Of a stretch of 64,000 nt of DNA, positions 23,991 through 35,657 are shown piece by piece; positions within the stretch are counted from its first letter, which is position 1; every line of letters begins with the position of its first letter. The stretch spans positions 186,001 through 250,000 of the forward strand of contig NC_090115.1 in the NCBI RefSeq assembly GCF_023973825.1. The letters run 5' to 3'. A program made the translations under genes and the position numbers. The DNA is from Plasmodium brasilianum (lineage: Eukaryota; Apicomplexa; Aconoidasida; Haemosporida; Plasmodiidae). The notes beneath the pieces were generated by a model, which saw nothing but the letters and a program-made list of their open reading frames with translations, ran no database searches and was not told the origin of the DNA.

Positions 23991-26420
23991 CTAAAAATTT
24001 TTTATTATTCATTAAAATACAAAATATAAAATAAAAAAAAAAATGTGTATTATATATATATATAGTTAAAAGTAATTATATAAAAAACATTTAATAACAA
24101 AGAATATTTTATTTTAATATTACACAATAAAAATAAATACATTAAATAAAATAATTCATAAATTAAATAAAAATACATAATAATTTTACTGAAGATAAAT
24201 ACTTACATACAATATAAATAGAAAAAGGGGATTTTAATAAATATGTAATATAATATGAAGATTAAATATAATAATTAATTAATAAAATAAATTAAGAGGA
24301 ATAAATAATATAAATTAGAAATAAGTAATAATTTTTAATTATATCAAATATAATATAATTAAATTAAAAGAAAATAATAATATATAATTATATTAAGTAT
24401 ATTAAAATTAAAAGTAAATAATAATGCCTAATTATATTAAATATAATAAAATTAAAAATAAATAATTATATTTAATTAAATATATAATATTATAATTAAA
24501 TTATATATAAATGATAATATTAAATATAAATTATAATATATATAATCGAATTTTAAAAAATTATAATTAAATATACATAATTAATATTATATTAAACATA
24601 AATAATTATAATTTAATTAACAATAAATAAATAAAAATAATTATATTAAAATTATATTATTTATTTTTTAAATTTAACATTAATAATAATAAATTATTAC
24701 TAATAAATAAAAATATTCAATAACATATATTATGAAATTTATATCATTTTAAAATAATTTATACTTTAACTCTTCATTTTAATTTAGTTTTTAATAATTC
24801 GAAAAGAAAGAAAATTTATGATTAATTATTAATTAATAAAATAAAAATATTAATTAAGTAATATAATATTAAGGTTTTTTTTATTTTAATATATTTTAAA
24901 TTATTAAAATAAAAAAATATATATATAATATAAATTAATTGAATATTTATGTAATTAATTAATAATTCTTTTTATATATAAATATATATTTATTTTGTTT
25001 CAATATATTAATTATAAATAAAATAATTTAATTTTATTATTACTACATAAAAAAATATAAATAATTATTCATATTAAATTGAATATAATTAATCTGTATG
25101 AAAAATAAATAAAACAATATATATATAATTAAGCAGTTAATTAAAAAAAAATAATAAATAATTAATGTATATAATTAATTAAAATAGATATTATTAATTA
25201 AACAAATAAATATTATAGATTAAGATAAAAAATTAATTAATTAATTAAATTGAAATTAAATTAATTAATTTAATAATAATTAATTATTTAAAAAAATAAT
25301 AAATTAAATTACTAATATAGGCATATATATATATATATATATAGAATTTAAAATAATAAATTTAATTAAGGATACATCAATTAAATATAATTTACTTACA
25401 TATAAATTTTATTATAATATTATATAATTATAGTGTTATAATTAAATATATAATTTAATTAATAAAAATACTAATAAAAACTGTTTTTATTCGTAATTTT
25501 TAAGGAATTTACATTATTAAAATAAAAATTAATATAAACAATTTACTTAAATAAATATAAAATAATGCATTTATAATTTAGTAAATAAAAAACCTACAAA
25601 TAATTAGTATTACAATTAGTTTAATATATTTTTTAATATTATATGTATATAAAATCCAAATTATATAAAATTGATGTTATATGTTGTTAAAATAAAATAA
25701 TTATTTATATCACATTAAATAATACAGAAATAATTTCATAATTTATTTAATTTAAACAGTTATTTAAATAAAATATAATTATTATTAACTTAAATAAATT
25801 AATTAAATAGTAAATAAATTTAATCAATTACATAAAATAATAAAATTATTTAAAAATTAAATAAATTAATAAATATTTAATTAAATAAACAGATTAAATA
25901 TATATAATTAATTTATTTGTTAAATTCAAATATATATTTTTTTCTTTTATTGATTTATTAATTATATATAATAATAAAATTAATTAGTTAATTAAATTAA
26001 TAAATAATTTAATTAATTACTATTTTTAATTAAATGTATAATAATTAATTTATTTATTAAATCAAAAATTAATATACATTTTTTTTTTTTTATTGATGAA
26101 TTAATTAATATTAAATAATAAAATATAACATGAATTAAATATGAAATTCAAATGTATAACAATAAAACTTATATATATTAGTGAAGAATTTAAGTAATTA
26201 ATAAAAAGATATATTTTATTTTATATTTTATATTTTAAAAATTAAAGTAACTGTGTTTTTTTTTTTTTTTTAATAAGTAATATTTTATTTAAGTTAAATA
26301 TTTCTTTAATAATTTATCTTGAATATTATAAATCCATGATAATATGTTAAAATAATTATAATAAATTAATTTTTATAATATTTGAAATTACGAAAATATA
26401 AATATATATTAAATATATAA
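23990..26420. other. Candidate centromere (extreme A+T core)
   Basis: About 2.4 kb in which G and C almost vanish. By eye most 60-base lines have one to four G/C, so roughly 95-98% A+T. It is made of irregular, short, degenerate repeats of ATTAATTAA, AATATAAT and TAAATAAT type, with few of the poly-A or (TA)n runs found in ordinary intergenic DNA. Size, composition and single occurrence match the described centromeres of Plasmodium chromosomes (one 2-2.5 kb, about 97% A+T element in a gene-free gap, bound by CENH3). It lies between the MRP1-like and TatD genes, where I recall the P. falciparum chromosome 1 centromere to be. Confidence 0.85.
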
Positions 26421-29045
26421 TAATTATTTATATATTAAAAAGTTCCACAAATTTATATAATTTATATAATTTGTTAAATTAAAAGTAGGACATAATATAA
26501 TAATAATAAAATGTAAAACGATAAATATAATAATAATGTATATGATATTACAATATTTTCATATTCAGTGTAATATAAATAAATTTGGTTTAATAGGTTG
26601 TTTGACAGTCTCATTAAATATCAATGATATATTTAACTTTGTAGAATGAATATATACATATAAAAAAAATACTAATGGTTTATTATACTGTATTAACATC
26701 TTTTTAATGAATAAATAAAAATATGTAATACGAGAACCTTAATTATTATATGTATAATGCCTCTTTTTTTTTTATGAACTTTTTTTTAAATTTAGTAATA
26801 ATATTTCATATTAAACTGTGAAAAACTGTGTTTAGATGTAAAAAATATTTCATATTTTCTTTTTCAAAAATTTCATTTTAATTATAAAAAAATATATTAT
26901 AGTGTACAATATGCGAACAAAATCATGTTTACTTATTTCTGATCATACGACTTTGGAAGTGGGACGTGAACTGAGTCTTTAAATAAATAATGTGAATAAT
27001 AAAAAATATAATTTTTCATTAAATTTACATGTATTATTCCATAACCGTATTCTTATTTTTTTAGGACATTATTACAATTTTTTCTTTAATATATTATGGA
27101 TGTTGCAAACTATGTATTTTTGTTAAAACTGCTTTAATAGCACGAAAAATATATACAGAAATATATGGCATTATTAATGCATCATTATCCTTACACATGT
27201 TTTCTTTTTTTTTCCAATTCAGTGTTTACTATAATATTGAACAAAATTACAATATGTAGATTAAAACATATATAAATAATCAGGATGAAACATCCATTTT
27301 ATATGCTCTAAGCTTCTACTACAACATTTTATGTGTATATTTTATACTTATTTAGAACTAAAAATTATTTATAAATGGTGACAAGTTGTTATCGAGTTTA
27401 TATTTAATATTTCAACAATAACTCATTTATGTTCATAGAAATAAATATAGTTTATTTGCAATTGCCGTATAAATATATTATGCACAGCTATTATCATATT
27501 AATAGGTTTTCTTATATTCCTCATTAAACTCATTTTAGTGTATTATTGGCGATGAAAAACAATTAAATTCATTATGCTTTTTTATTATTATGTAATTTAT
27601 GAATATCCTTTTAATCATTAATGTATCCATTACTTTACAGTTTATTTTGCCCATTCATTAATCAGAATAGGACAGGTTCTACTCCTGAAATGTTAGTATG
27701 ATAAATACATTCCTAAAATAATGAATATACAATGAAATCTCTTTCTCAAACCTATTTATGAGATACTGATGTATTAGTAATTAACAAGAAATGGAATAAA
27801 GGAAAATAAATTAAAAAATATAAATTTTCCAAGCTACCCATGTTTTAACGAAAAATATACTATATCTAATCTCACAATTAATTGTAAAAAGAAATTTTTT
27901 TTTCAATTGTACACCCCTATTTAACATAATGGAAATGTTACATTGTACCTAGTTGAAATGACTTTTTCTTCAACAGTATTAAATCACTTTAGAAAAATTG
28001 AAAAAAAAATTATTTTATAAAATAAAATAATATACATATTTTAAAAGTTTTTCAATTTTATCTTGTTCAACAGAAAATGAAAAGAAGTCTTAAATAAATT
28101 ATTGAAGGTGAAATTTCCATATAAAAATAGTAAATCCTCATGAAAAATTCAAATAGAAATGAAACATCACCTAATATATAAATATTATTTGTGTATTTCT
28201 ACTTTTTTTATTAATTTAATAGAAAATAAAAAATATGAAAATTGCATAAGCATTTTATGCAATAGAAAAAATATCATCACTGAATATAGATAATTAAAAA
28301 TTTTTTTTTTTATTAGAATTAAAATTAAATATTTCCATTTTACACATCTGCGTGTTGTATTACCTATGAGAATGCATCATTTTTTTATGAAAATTTTTTT
28401 TAAAATAAGGCTTTTTTTTTCCTTACGTATAGTAGAAGACAATTGTATTTTTGTCTATTTTAGCTTGTTAGGAATTATTGTTCTATGAAATAATTATGTA
28501 TATGTGAAAATTTTAAGTTGAAAAAGATCGTCAACAACTTATGTGTTGCAAATATGTACATGGAAGTAAAAAATTTTAAAATACATATTTCTTTTAGTAA
28601 AGTAGGTTTCAAATAAAATAAAAACGATGAACATAAAATTAAAGCTTTTAAAATAAAAATATATTTTAATATATTTATTTTCATGTATTTTGTATGTTGC
28701 AGATTACATGGAACAATATATTTTTGTCATCTTTTTTTATGTTTTTAAATATATATTTATATATGGTATGTAAATGTTAATAAAAATTGTTAAGATTTAT
28801 GTTAAAAAAAAGTAATATATATTGAATACAAAAAATTATTACATTGAAAACCTTTTTTTGCTATTTACTTTTTAAAATAATATTTATTACTTAGCAATAA
28901 GGATGAAAATACAAAAAGAAAAGAAAACATTTTTTTATTGTCTGTATTTTGTGAAACTTCATATGTTACGTGACATTCAAAAACTATTTGTATGCAGTAT
29001 ATGTACAACGATGTGTAAAGTTAAATATATCTATTACTAAAATGT
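26421..29045. other. Gene-free pericentromeric flank (right)
   Basis: AT-rich sequence of the same character as the left flank, with G+C returning gradually. No supported gene. A 69-codon minus-strand ORF at 28475-28684 has a hydrophobic start but no homology that I recognise. Confidence 0.55.
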
Positions 29046-29600
29046 TTAATTATTTATTGATTTAATGATATCTTTAAGGCTTTGCTCAAATGATTCTATT
29101 TCAGATTCATGGAATTCATTTTTCCTAGCAAAAACTCGTGCTATGGTTTCAATGCTTTTACTATCTAAAATATAAAAATCTTCCTTACCTTCAGTTATTT
29201 TACTTTTAACTTCATTGGATTTTTCCTTTTTTAATGGATTTGTTTTATTAGTTTCTACTTCATAATTGCTTATAAAGGAGTAATTATTGTTATTGTTATT
29301 GTTATTATGATTATTATTATCATCATCATCATCATCATCGTATCTTTGATTGTTTTCATGTTTCTCATCGTTTGATCTTATTCTTAGTTCATCCCCATTT
29401 TCTAACTTGATAACATTTATATCACCATTTAATAAATTTCTAAATGCTTTAGCTGCATTTTCTGTTTCTGCAAAATTTGGATTACTTTCTTGTATTTCTC
29501 CTAGAACGAAAATATTCAACAGCGTAAATAAAAATAATATGTATAGAGCAGGCGTGTACTTTGAAGAAACTTTCATTTTCCTTGAACTGATAAAAGACAA
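29046..29600 (-). CDS. Small secreted protein, conserved-type, unknown function
   Basis: 184 residues, or 176 from the second Met, which gives a cleaner signal peptide: basic start (MKVSSKY), hydrophobic core (ALYILFLFTLLNIFVLG), likely cleavage near GEIQ. The mature part has a charged region (KLENGDELRIRSNDEK), an Asp run then an Asn run (about residues 88-105) and a helical, acidic C-terminus (SIETIARVFARKNEFHESEIESFEQSL). No membrane anchor is seen after the signal, so it is probably secreted or a soluble resident of the secretory pathway. It reads toward the centromere candidate and is divergent from the TatD gene, sharing an upstream region with it at 29601-31274. I do not recognise a domain. 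The low-complexity inserts and clear coding bias support a real gene. Confidence 0.8.
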   Translation of the reverse strand: MSFISSRKMKVSSKYTPALYILFLFTLLNIFVLGEIQESNPNFAETENAAKAFRNLLNGDINVIKLENGDELRIRSNDEKHENNQRYDDDDDDDNNNHNNNNNNNNYSFISNYEVETNKTNPLKKEKSNEVKSKITEGKEDFYILDSKSIETIARVFARKNEFHESEIESFEQSLKDIIKSINN

Positions 29601-31274
29601 TAAATATATAAATTTAATATAGAAAAAATTAGATTGTTTGTCTTTTTAAAAAAAGTTTAAAGAATGTTTTACAAGGTATATATGTGAGAACAATTATGGT
29701 TTCGCTTAAAATGGTAAATTATAAAATAAAATTAAAATAACAATTGAGAAATATTACATTTATATTAAAAAAAACAAAAATTGTTAAAACAGATTTTTGC
29801 TAAAGGACATTGAATATTAATATTCTTTTTTTTTTTTTTTTTTATCTAGCTAAATAGCTTTTAAGAAAAAGTCTTTTAGGAATAGCTTCTCGTTAAAATA
29901 CGAAAGCTACATTTATATATATATTTTTTTAAATAATCTTAGCTAGTATAAAAAAAAAATTGCAGCACATTTTGTCTTACTTAAAAAAACCCTCTTAAAG
30001 TTTTATAAATACAGCGAATGGAATTATTTAAAACATTAAATCAAAAAAAAAAAAAAAGATATCTGTTATTAGCTGTATTAAAACAACAAAAAATGAGTTA
30101 AAAACAAATAAATCTGAAAAAATTTATTCATACTGAAAATAAAAAACAAAAAAACAGGTAGTTCCTAATTTATTTTTGTTAAATATGAAATAGTATATCA
30201 AAATATTTGCATAATTTGCTCTAAAGAGTACTTCTGTTAAATATACATTAATGTTAATACTTGAAAGTGTACATAAAACAAATTTACAACTTCTTAACAT
30301 ATATTACACAGACATGTGCATTACATTTTGATGAAATGTGAAAATATATTATTTACTTTTTCTTTAAGTAAATTATAATATAATATATATACACATAAAG
30401 CCAACTTGTGAGGAACTTCAGTAAGAGGCATACGTTTTTTATTTCGTTGTTTAACTAAAATTTGGATCTTTTAGTGTCTTTATTCCTTCTACAAACATAG
30501 CTTAAAATTGTGATGTACATACTAAACACAATTGGGATTTTTTTAGCGGACTGTTATAAAAAACTTTTAAAATTAAAAATATATATTAGAATTATTAAGA
30601 GAGTTCTAAAAACAATCTTTTAATAATCTCTCAACCATCTCTTAATAAAATACTGTAAAAATAAGATCAAAAGAAAGGAACCTTAGGTATAACACAATTT
30701 TAGAACAATTCGAAAATGAACTTATGTTCTTCACGATTTACTTTTTCATTATTAGATCGTAAAGTTAAATGTTATTTTTTCTTGTTAATTTGGAATGATA
30801 TAAGATACCCTAAAAACTTAAATTAAAATAGCGGAACTAAATACACTATGTGGAATGTGAGATTATTTAAATAATTTAATGTAAAATTTGTTTCCTTAAA
30901 ATATTAAAAAAAAAGTATATTAAAGTAAAATGAGATTACTGTAGAAAAAATTATATATATACTTAAAAATTCATATACATACATATATGTATTTCTCTGT
31001 TTAATTTTTATGTAATTATTTTCATTTCATATTAAAAAAAAAAAATTAAGTGTACCAATAAATAGGCAATTTTAACAAATAGAGATTTAACTGTTCATTT
31101 ATTTATCTTCAGGAGAGAGTAAAAAACAAATGTAAACTGTTTTTAAGCATTTAAGCAAATAAAACACCGTTTATTGAAGTTGCCAGTACTCTATATGTTT
31201 TTATTTTTTGATAGGGTATATAAATATAATGTAAAGGGAAAAAAAGAAAAAGATATATATAACGAAAAAAAAAT
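29601..31274. other. Divergent intergenic region (secreted protein / TatD)
   Basis: AT-rich region between the starts of two divergent genes, so it should hold both promoters. Poly-T (29827-29842) and poly-A (30044-30058) tracts are present. No ORF or RNA gene recognised. Confidence 0.6.
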
Positions 31275-32999
31275 ATGAAATTCACTTTTTTTCTAATTAA
31301 ATTCATTGTTCTTATATTGTGTATATATAAGTTTTTTTTAAAAGCTAATATTGTAAAAATATTTAAAAATATAAGATACTTCATATTCGTTAATAACGGT
31401 AGTGTTTTTAACATAGTAAAAAAAATTAACTTGAAAAAGTGTAATAAGAATATAAAGAATATGGATACACAGGAAAATTTATTTATCGATATTGGATCAA
31501 ATTTAACGGATAAAATGTTTGATGGAATCTACAATAAGAAAAAGCATGAAAATGATTTAAAATAGTAATATAGAAAAATTCACCGCATATTTAAGTTTTT
31601 TGTGTGTAGATATGTATATATATGCCTACCTATATGTGCATATGCATTTGTGCACGTATTATATCTTCTTTTTTTTTTTTTTTTTATTTGCTTTGTAAAC
31701 ATTCTGTTCTGAGTGCAGTGTTTTGAATAGGGCAAAGAATAACAACGTTGAGAAAATTATAATAACATGTACCTGCCTGGAAGACATTGATAAATCTCTA
31801 GAAATTTGTGAAACATACGGTTCAATTTTACACTTTTAATATAAATAATATATAGCAATTTTTATTAACTTCTTATTAACTTTCTTTTTTCTTTTTTCCT
31901 TTTTCCTTTTTCCTTTTTCCTTTTTATTTTCAAAATAGATCCTGAGGGCAAATTTCTTTTTTTAACTGCTGGTGTACACCCAACAAATTGCTTTGAATTT
32001 ATTGAAAAAAAAACTAGTGAAGAAAAAGACATACTGGCAAAAAAAGAATTTGAAAACTTTATAAAATATTTTAAAAATGAAAAAAACATAATGAACGAAA
32101 ATTCAAAGTATGGCTCTTCTGCCGATAGCAAGGATAATAATGCAAAATTAGAATGTGCTAAAATATGCCAGGAAAAACAGTGCCCTGACGATACGCTAAA
32201 AGACACCTTCATAATTCCAGGTTTTGTTTATAATGAAAAAGATCAGTATTATTTAGAGAAATTAAAAAAAAAAATAGAAAATCATGGCGACAGAATTGTG
32301 TGTATTGGCGAAATAGGATTAGATTTCGATAGATTATTTTTTTGCCCTAAATATATACAAATTAAATATTTTATATATCAATTAAAATTAGTTGAAATAT
32401 TTAAATTGCCCATTTTTTTACATATGAGAAACTGTTCTGATATATTTTTTGAAATTTTGGAAAAATACAAATCATTAATTGAAGATGTTGGAGCAGTTAT
32501 TCATAGTTTTACGGATAAGGAAGAGATAATTGAAAAAATAAGTAATTACAAAAATTTATATATAGGGGTAAATGGTTGTTCTTTAAAAACAATTGAGAAT
32601 ATAAATGCAGTTAAAAAAATACCCTTAAATCTTTTATTATTAGAAACAGATGCGCCATGGTGTTCAATAAAAAAAACACACGCATCGTATCACTTCATTA
32701 AAGACAAATATGAAAAAAGAAATTACATAAACTTGAAAAAAATAAGAAACGTAATTCAGTGCGATGATACAACTATATTCAGGGAGCGAAATGAGCCTTA
32801 TAATATTGTGTAATTTTAAAAGAAAAAATAAGATGAACATTTTAGATGTTGCATATATATTATATATATATACATATGTACATACGTAATATAGTGTATA
32901 TATCTTCATAAGCAATTAAAAATATGAATTTTTTTTGAAACTTTAGTATTAACAGTGTACATGAATAATCACCCATAATTTTCAAAAGAAATTGTTTTG

Positions 33000-33047
<48 letters not shown>

Positions 33048-33270
33048 TGAAAAAAAAATAGCAACTCTAAAGTTTAAATTTAAAATTGAAATAATTTTCT
33101 CTAATCCTCTGTTTACATTTGTAATTTTTTTTTTTCTCACGTGTATATAATTGTATATATACTTATGTGTGCATAAATTTTTAAAATATGTTTTTTGCAG
33201 AGATATAGCAGAATTAACATATAAAATAAAGGGGCCCAATATTCCTTTCGATGAATTTTGCAAGAAGTAA
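31275..33270 (+). CDS. TatD-like deoxyribonuclease, secreted, four exons
   Basis: Exons 31275-31564, 31719-31819, 31939-32809 and 33201-33270 keep frame at all junctions and give 443 residues. After a hydrophobic leader (FTFFLIKFIVLILCIYKFF) and a basic stretch, the TatD domain begins at FIDIGSNLTDKMFDGIY. Conserved blocks follow: GVHPTN, GEIGLDFDR, FLHMRN, HSF, GVNGCSLKT, ETDAPWC and ERNEPYNIV, which line the metal-dependent nuclease site; they closely resemble human TATDN1. A Lys/Asn/Glu-rich insertion separates GVHPTN from GEIG. The exon 3 donor (ATTGT/GTAATT) and exon 4 (DIAELTYKIK) restore the expected C-terminus past the first in-frame stop. The leader fits reports that Plasmodium TatD is secreted and degrades extracellular DNA. 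The end could be slightly different if the GTAAAA at 33265 is used as a donor. Confidence 0.9.
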
Positions 33271-33858
33271 AAAACATTAACACAATTTTTCATACATTAA
33301 TATAAAAATATTTAATATATACATATACATACATATATACATACTAAATACCTACATACATACCTACCTATGTACATACATTCATGCTTAATAGCTGATA
33401 CATTTTAATTACACTTCGTAATTTTTTATTAATTTACGTGCAGCAATATTTATTAGTAAATTATTAGTTTCACACCAAATATTTTTTCTGCCAATCTTAA
33501 TATCATTTGTGTTCATTTTTATTTTTCAAAGAATAAATTATGTTTGTATATCTATACATATGCATATACACATACATATACATGGTATATTACAACAGTA
33601 TGTAGTTCTACATACATAATATATTTTATTTTTATTTCATTTTTTTTTTTTTAATATATGATATAAAAGAGTTAGATGTAACACACTGAATTTGTTCAAG
33701 AAGCTAAGGTAGTAAAGTTACATTTCCTAATGGTATATGCAAAATGTATATTATCAAAAAAAAAAAAAAAAGAAATAATTATATAAATATTAAAAGAAAA
33801 GTAAATCCTAGACGGCAAAGTAAAATAAGTTATTTCAGTATACGCATATATACATAAC
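33271..33858. other. Intergenic, AT-rich
   Basis: Short ATAC-rich repeats (about 33311-33385) and a poly-T tract near 33640-33651, with a poly-A tract at 33756-33770 just before the next start. No gene seen. Confidence 0.6.
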
Positions 33859-34389
33859 ATGGATAACACAAAAAAAGAAACTGCAAAAGATACCATAAAG
33901 GCACAGTTAGAAGCGGTAAAACATAAATTTTTTTTTTTTTTTTTAATTATTGTTATAATTATTATAATTATTACCTTTTACTTATAATTCATATTTTATT
34001 GAGTATGAAAATGTTTTTTTTTTGAAGACAGATTGAAGAATGCAAAGAAAAAAAAGAGAAATATGTAAAATGTTTTAATAATTGGTATAAGAATAATTTT
34101 CTCAAGGGTGATTTAACACAAGCGTGTGATGACTATTATGAAGACTATCAAATATGCATATTAGTAATATATACCAAAATCAAAGGATAATCATACATTT
34201 AAAATAATATGTATGCGCATGCGTGCTTATATACATATGTGTATATATTGTGTATGTTTATATACATATATATACTTACACGATATATGTGCCGTTGTAA
34301 AATAAACAATTTATTCTTTTTTCCATATATAGAATGATCTAAATAAAAAGGGGTTCGGGCACTTAACAAATCTGCAGAAAGAGAAGTAA
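33859..34389 (+). CDS. Twin-CX9C protein, TRIAP1/Mdm35-like, three exons
   Basis: Exons 33859-33915, 34032-34163 and 34333-34389, all phase 0 with GT..AG introns, encode about 81 residues; the pieces are too short to stand out as ORFs. Exon 2 holds two C-x9-C pairs: C-KEKKEKYVK-C and C-DDYYEDYQI-C, with FNNWYKNNFLKGD between them. This is the twin-CX9C hairpin of the Mdm35/TRIAP1 (UPF0203) family, where the C-F-x-x-W-Y-x-x-x-F-L-K-G motif is characteristic. Family members are imported into the mitochondrial intermembrane space by the Mia40 pathway and partner PRELI-type proteins that carry phospholipids. No cleavable presequence is expected or seen. The C-terminal exon (GFGHLTNLQKEK) is basic. 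Function by homology; assignment is strong, name is putative. Confidence 0.88.
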
Positions 34390-34688
34390 ATGGAAATAGG
34401 TACATAACACAAAAGCGAAAACAGAAACAAAAGTTAAAATTGCCATCTAAGTCCTTTAATAATATTCTATGCATTTTGTCGTATTTATTTATTTCGTTTA
34501 ATTTCATTTTTTATAGCACATTACATCCATATTATTTTCTGCTATACCTAATTTTCTACTTTTATTGGCACATTTTTTTTATTATTTGTTTTATTTTACT
34601 TATTCCCATTAACTCTGATAAACCCGTCATTATTAATCTCTCCTTCAAAAATGAAAATATAACCTTTAAAAAAAACAAATAAATTGAA

Positions 34689-34720
<32 letters not shown>

Positions 34721-35657
34721 GTTTATCTATATGCAATTTAATAAAAATTCACCATGTAAAACATATCAATTAATGAACAATATTAAAGTTTAATAGAAAC
34801 ATTTACACAGTATATTATTAAAATTATGTCAATTTAACTTTAAAACTTCATGGATATTTAAAAAATGAAAATATTATATACATAAATAATTAAACATAAA
34901 ATAACAACAGTTAATAGATGTTAACGGAAATATGTAAATGTAAAGAATAAGTAGACAGATGTAAACAAAAGAAAACAGCAATAAAACTGCAATAAATAGA
35001 GGTAGATCGAAATAGGTCAAAATGAGTTGAAATAAGTAGAAACATGTAAAGGTAAATAATTTAAACAAATAAATAGACTGTTCTTTTAAAAAATACAAAA
35101 TTAAAAAATAATTAATTCTTTATAACAAAAAGGGGAAAATAGAGAACATGGTGCAACAACTTGAAAATATATTCATTTTTTTTCCTTTTCGTAACGTTTT
35201 TCCATTCCTTTGTTTCCTATTCCATTTCTTTGCTGTTCCTTTTCTGTTTATAATTATATTTTTTTTTTTTCCTCTTCTCGAAATTTATTTCGCCTACTGT
35301 AATATAAAATGGTATTATAACTTTTGTATCATGTTTGCTTCTTACATTTCATGTGAAAAATGTTGATTTGACGTACTTTAAAAATGATTAGTTCTGACGC
35401 ACAATAATACACCATTTCTTGCTTATATATATGCGTACATATTAATTACAACATACATGTGCATTTCATTTGAGTTCTACTTAGGTAAGGTGCCTAATCG
35501 TGTTCATACCTTTTATAACGTATGTGCATTTCATAATAATAATTATTATATTAATAGTAATAATACCATTATTATGTAACATATATAATACAGGGTTATA
35601 TTCATTTACATTTTTATCATCATCGTAAACATCGCATCATGTCCGCACATTTTCGGA
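34390..35657. other. Convergent intergenic region
   Basis: Lies between the 3' ends of the twin-CX9C gene (+) and the eIF4E-family gene (-), so it should contain both transcripts' 3' UTRs. Poly-T tracts at 34693-34720 and 35256-35270. Leu/Phe/Tyr-rich ORFs (34440, 35148) have no coding character. Confidence 0.6.

Noticed and set aside
28475..28684. Minus-strand 69-codon ORF with hydrophobic start
   Set aside because: Resembles a signal peptide only because of Phe/Leu/Ile codons in AT-rich DNA; no further coding evidence.
34440..35366. Leu/Phe/Tyr-rich ORFs between the twin-CX9C and eIF4E genes
   Set aside because: Lie in a convergent 3' region over poly-T tracts and show no domain.
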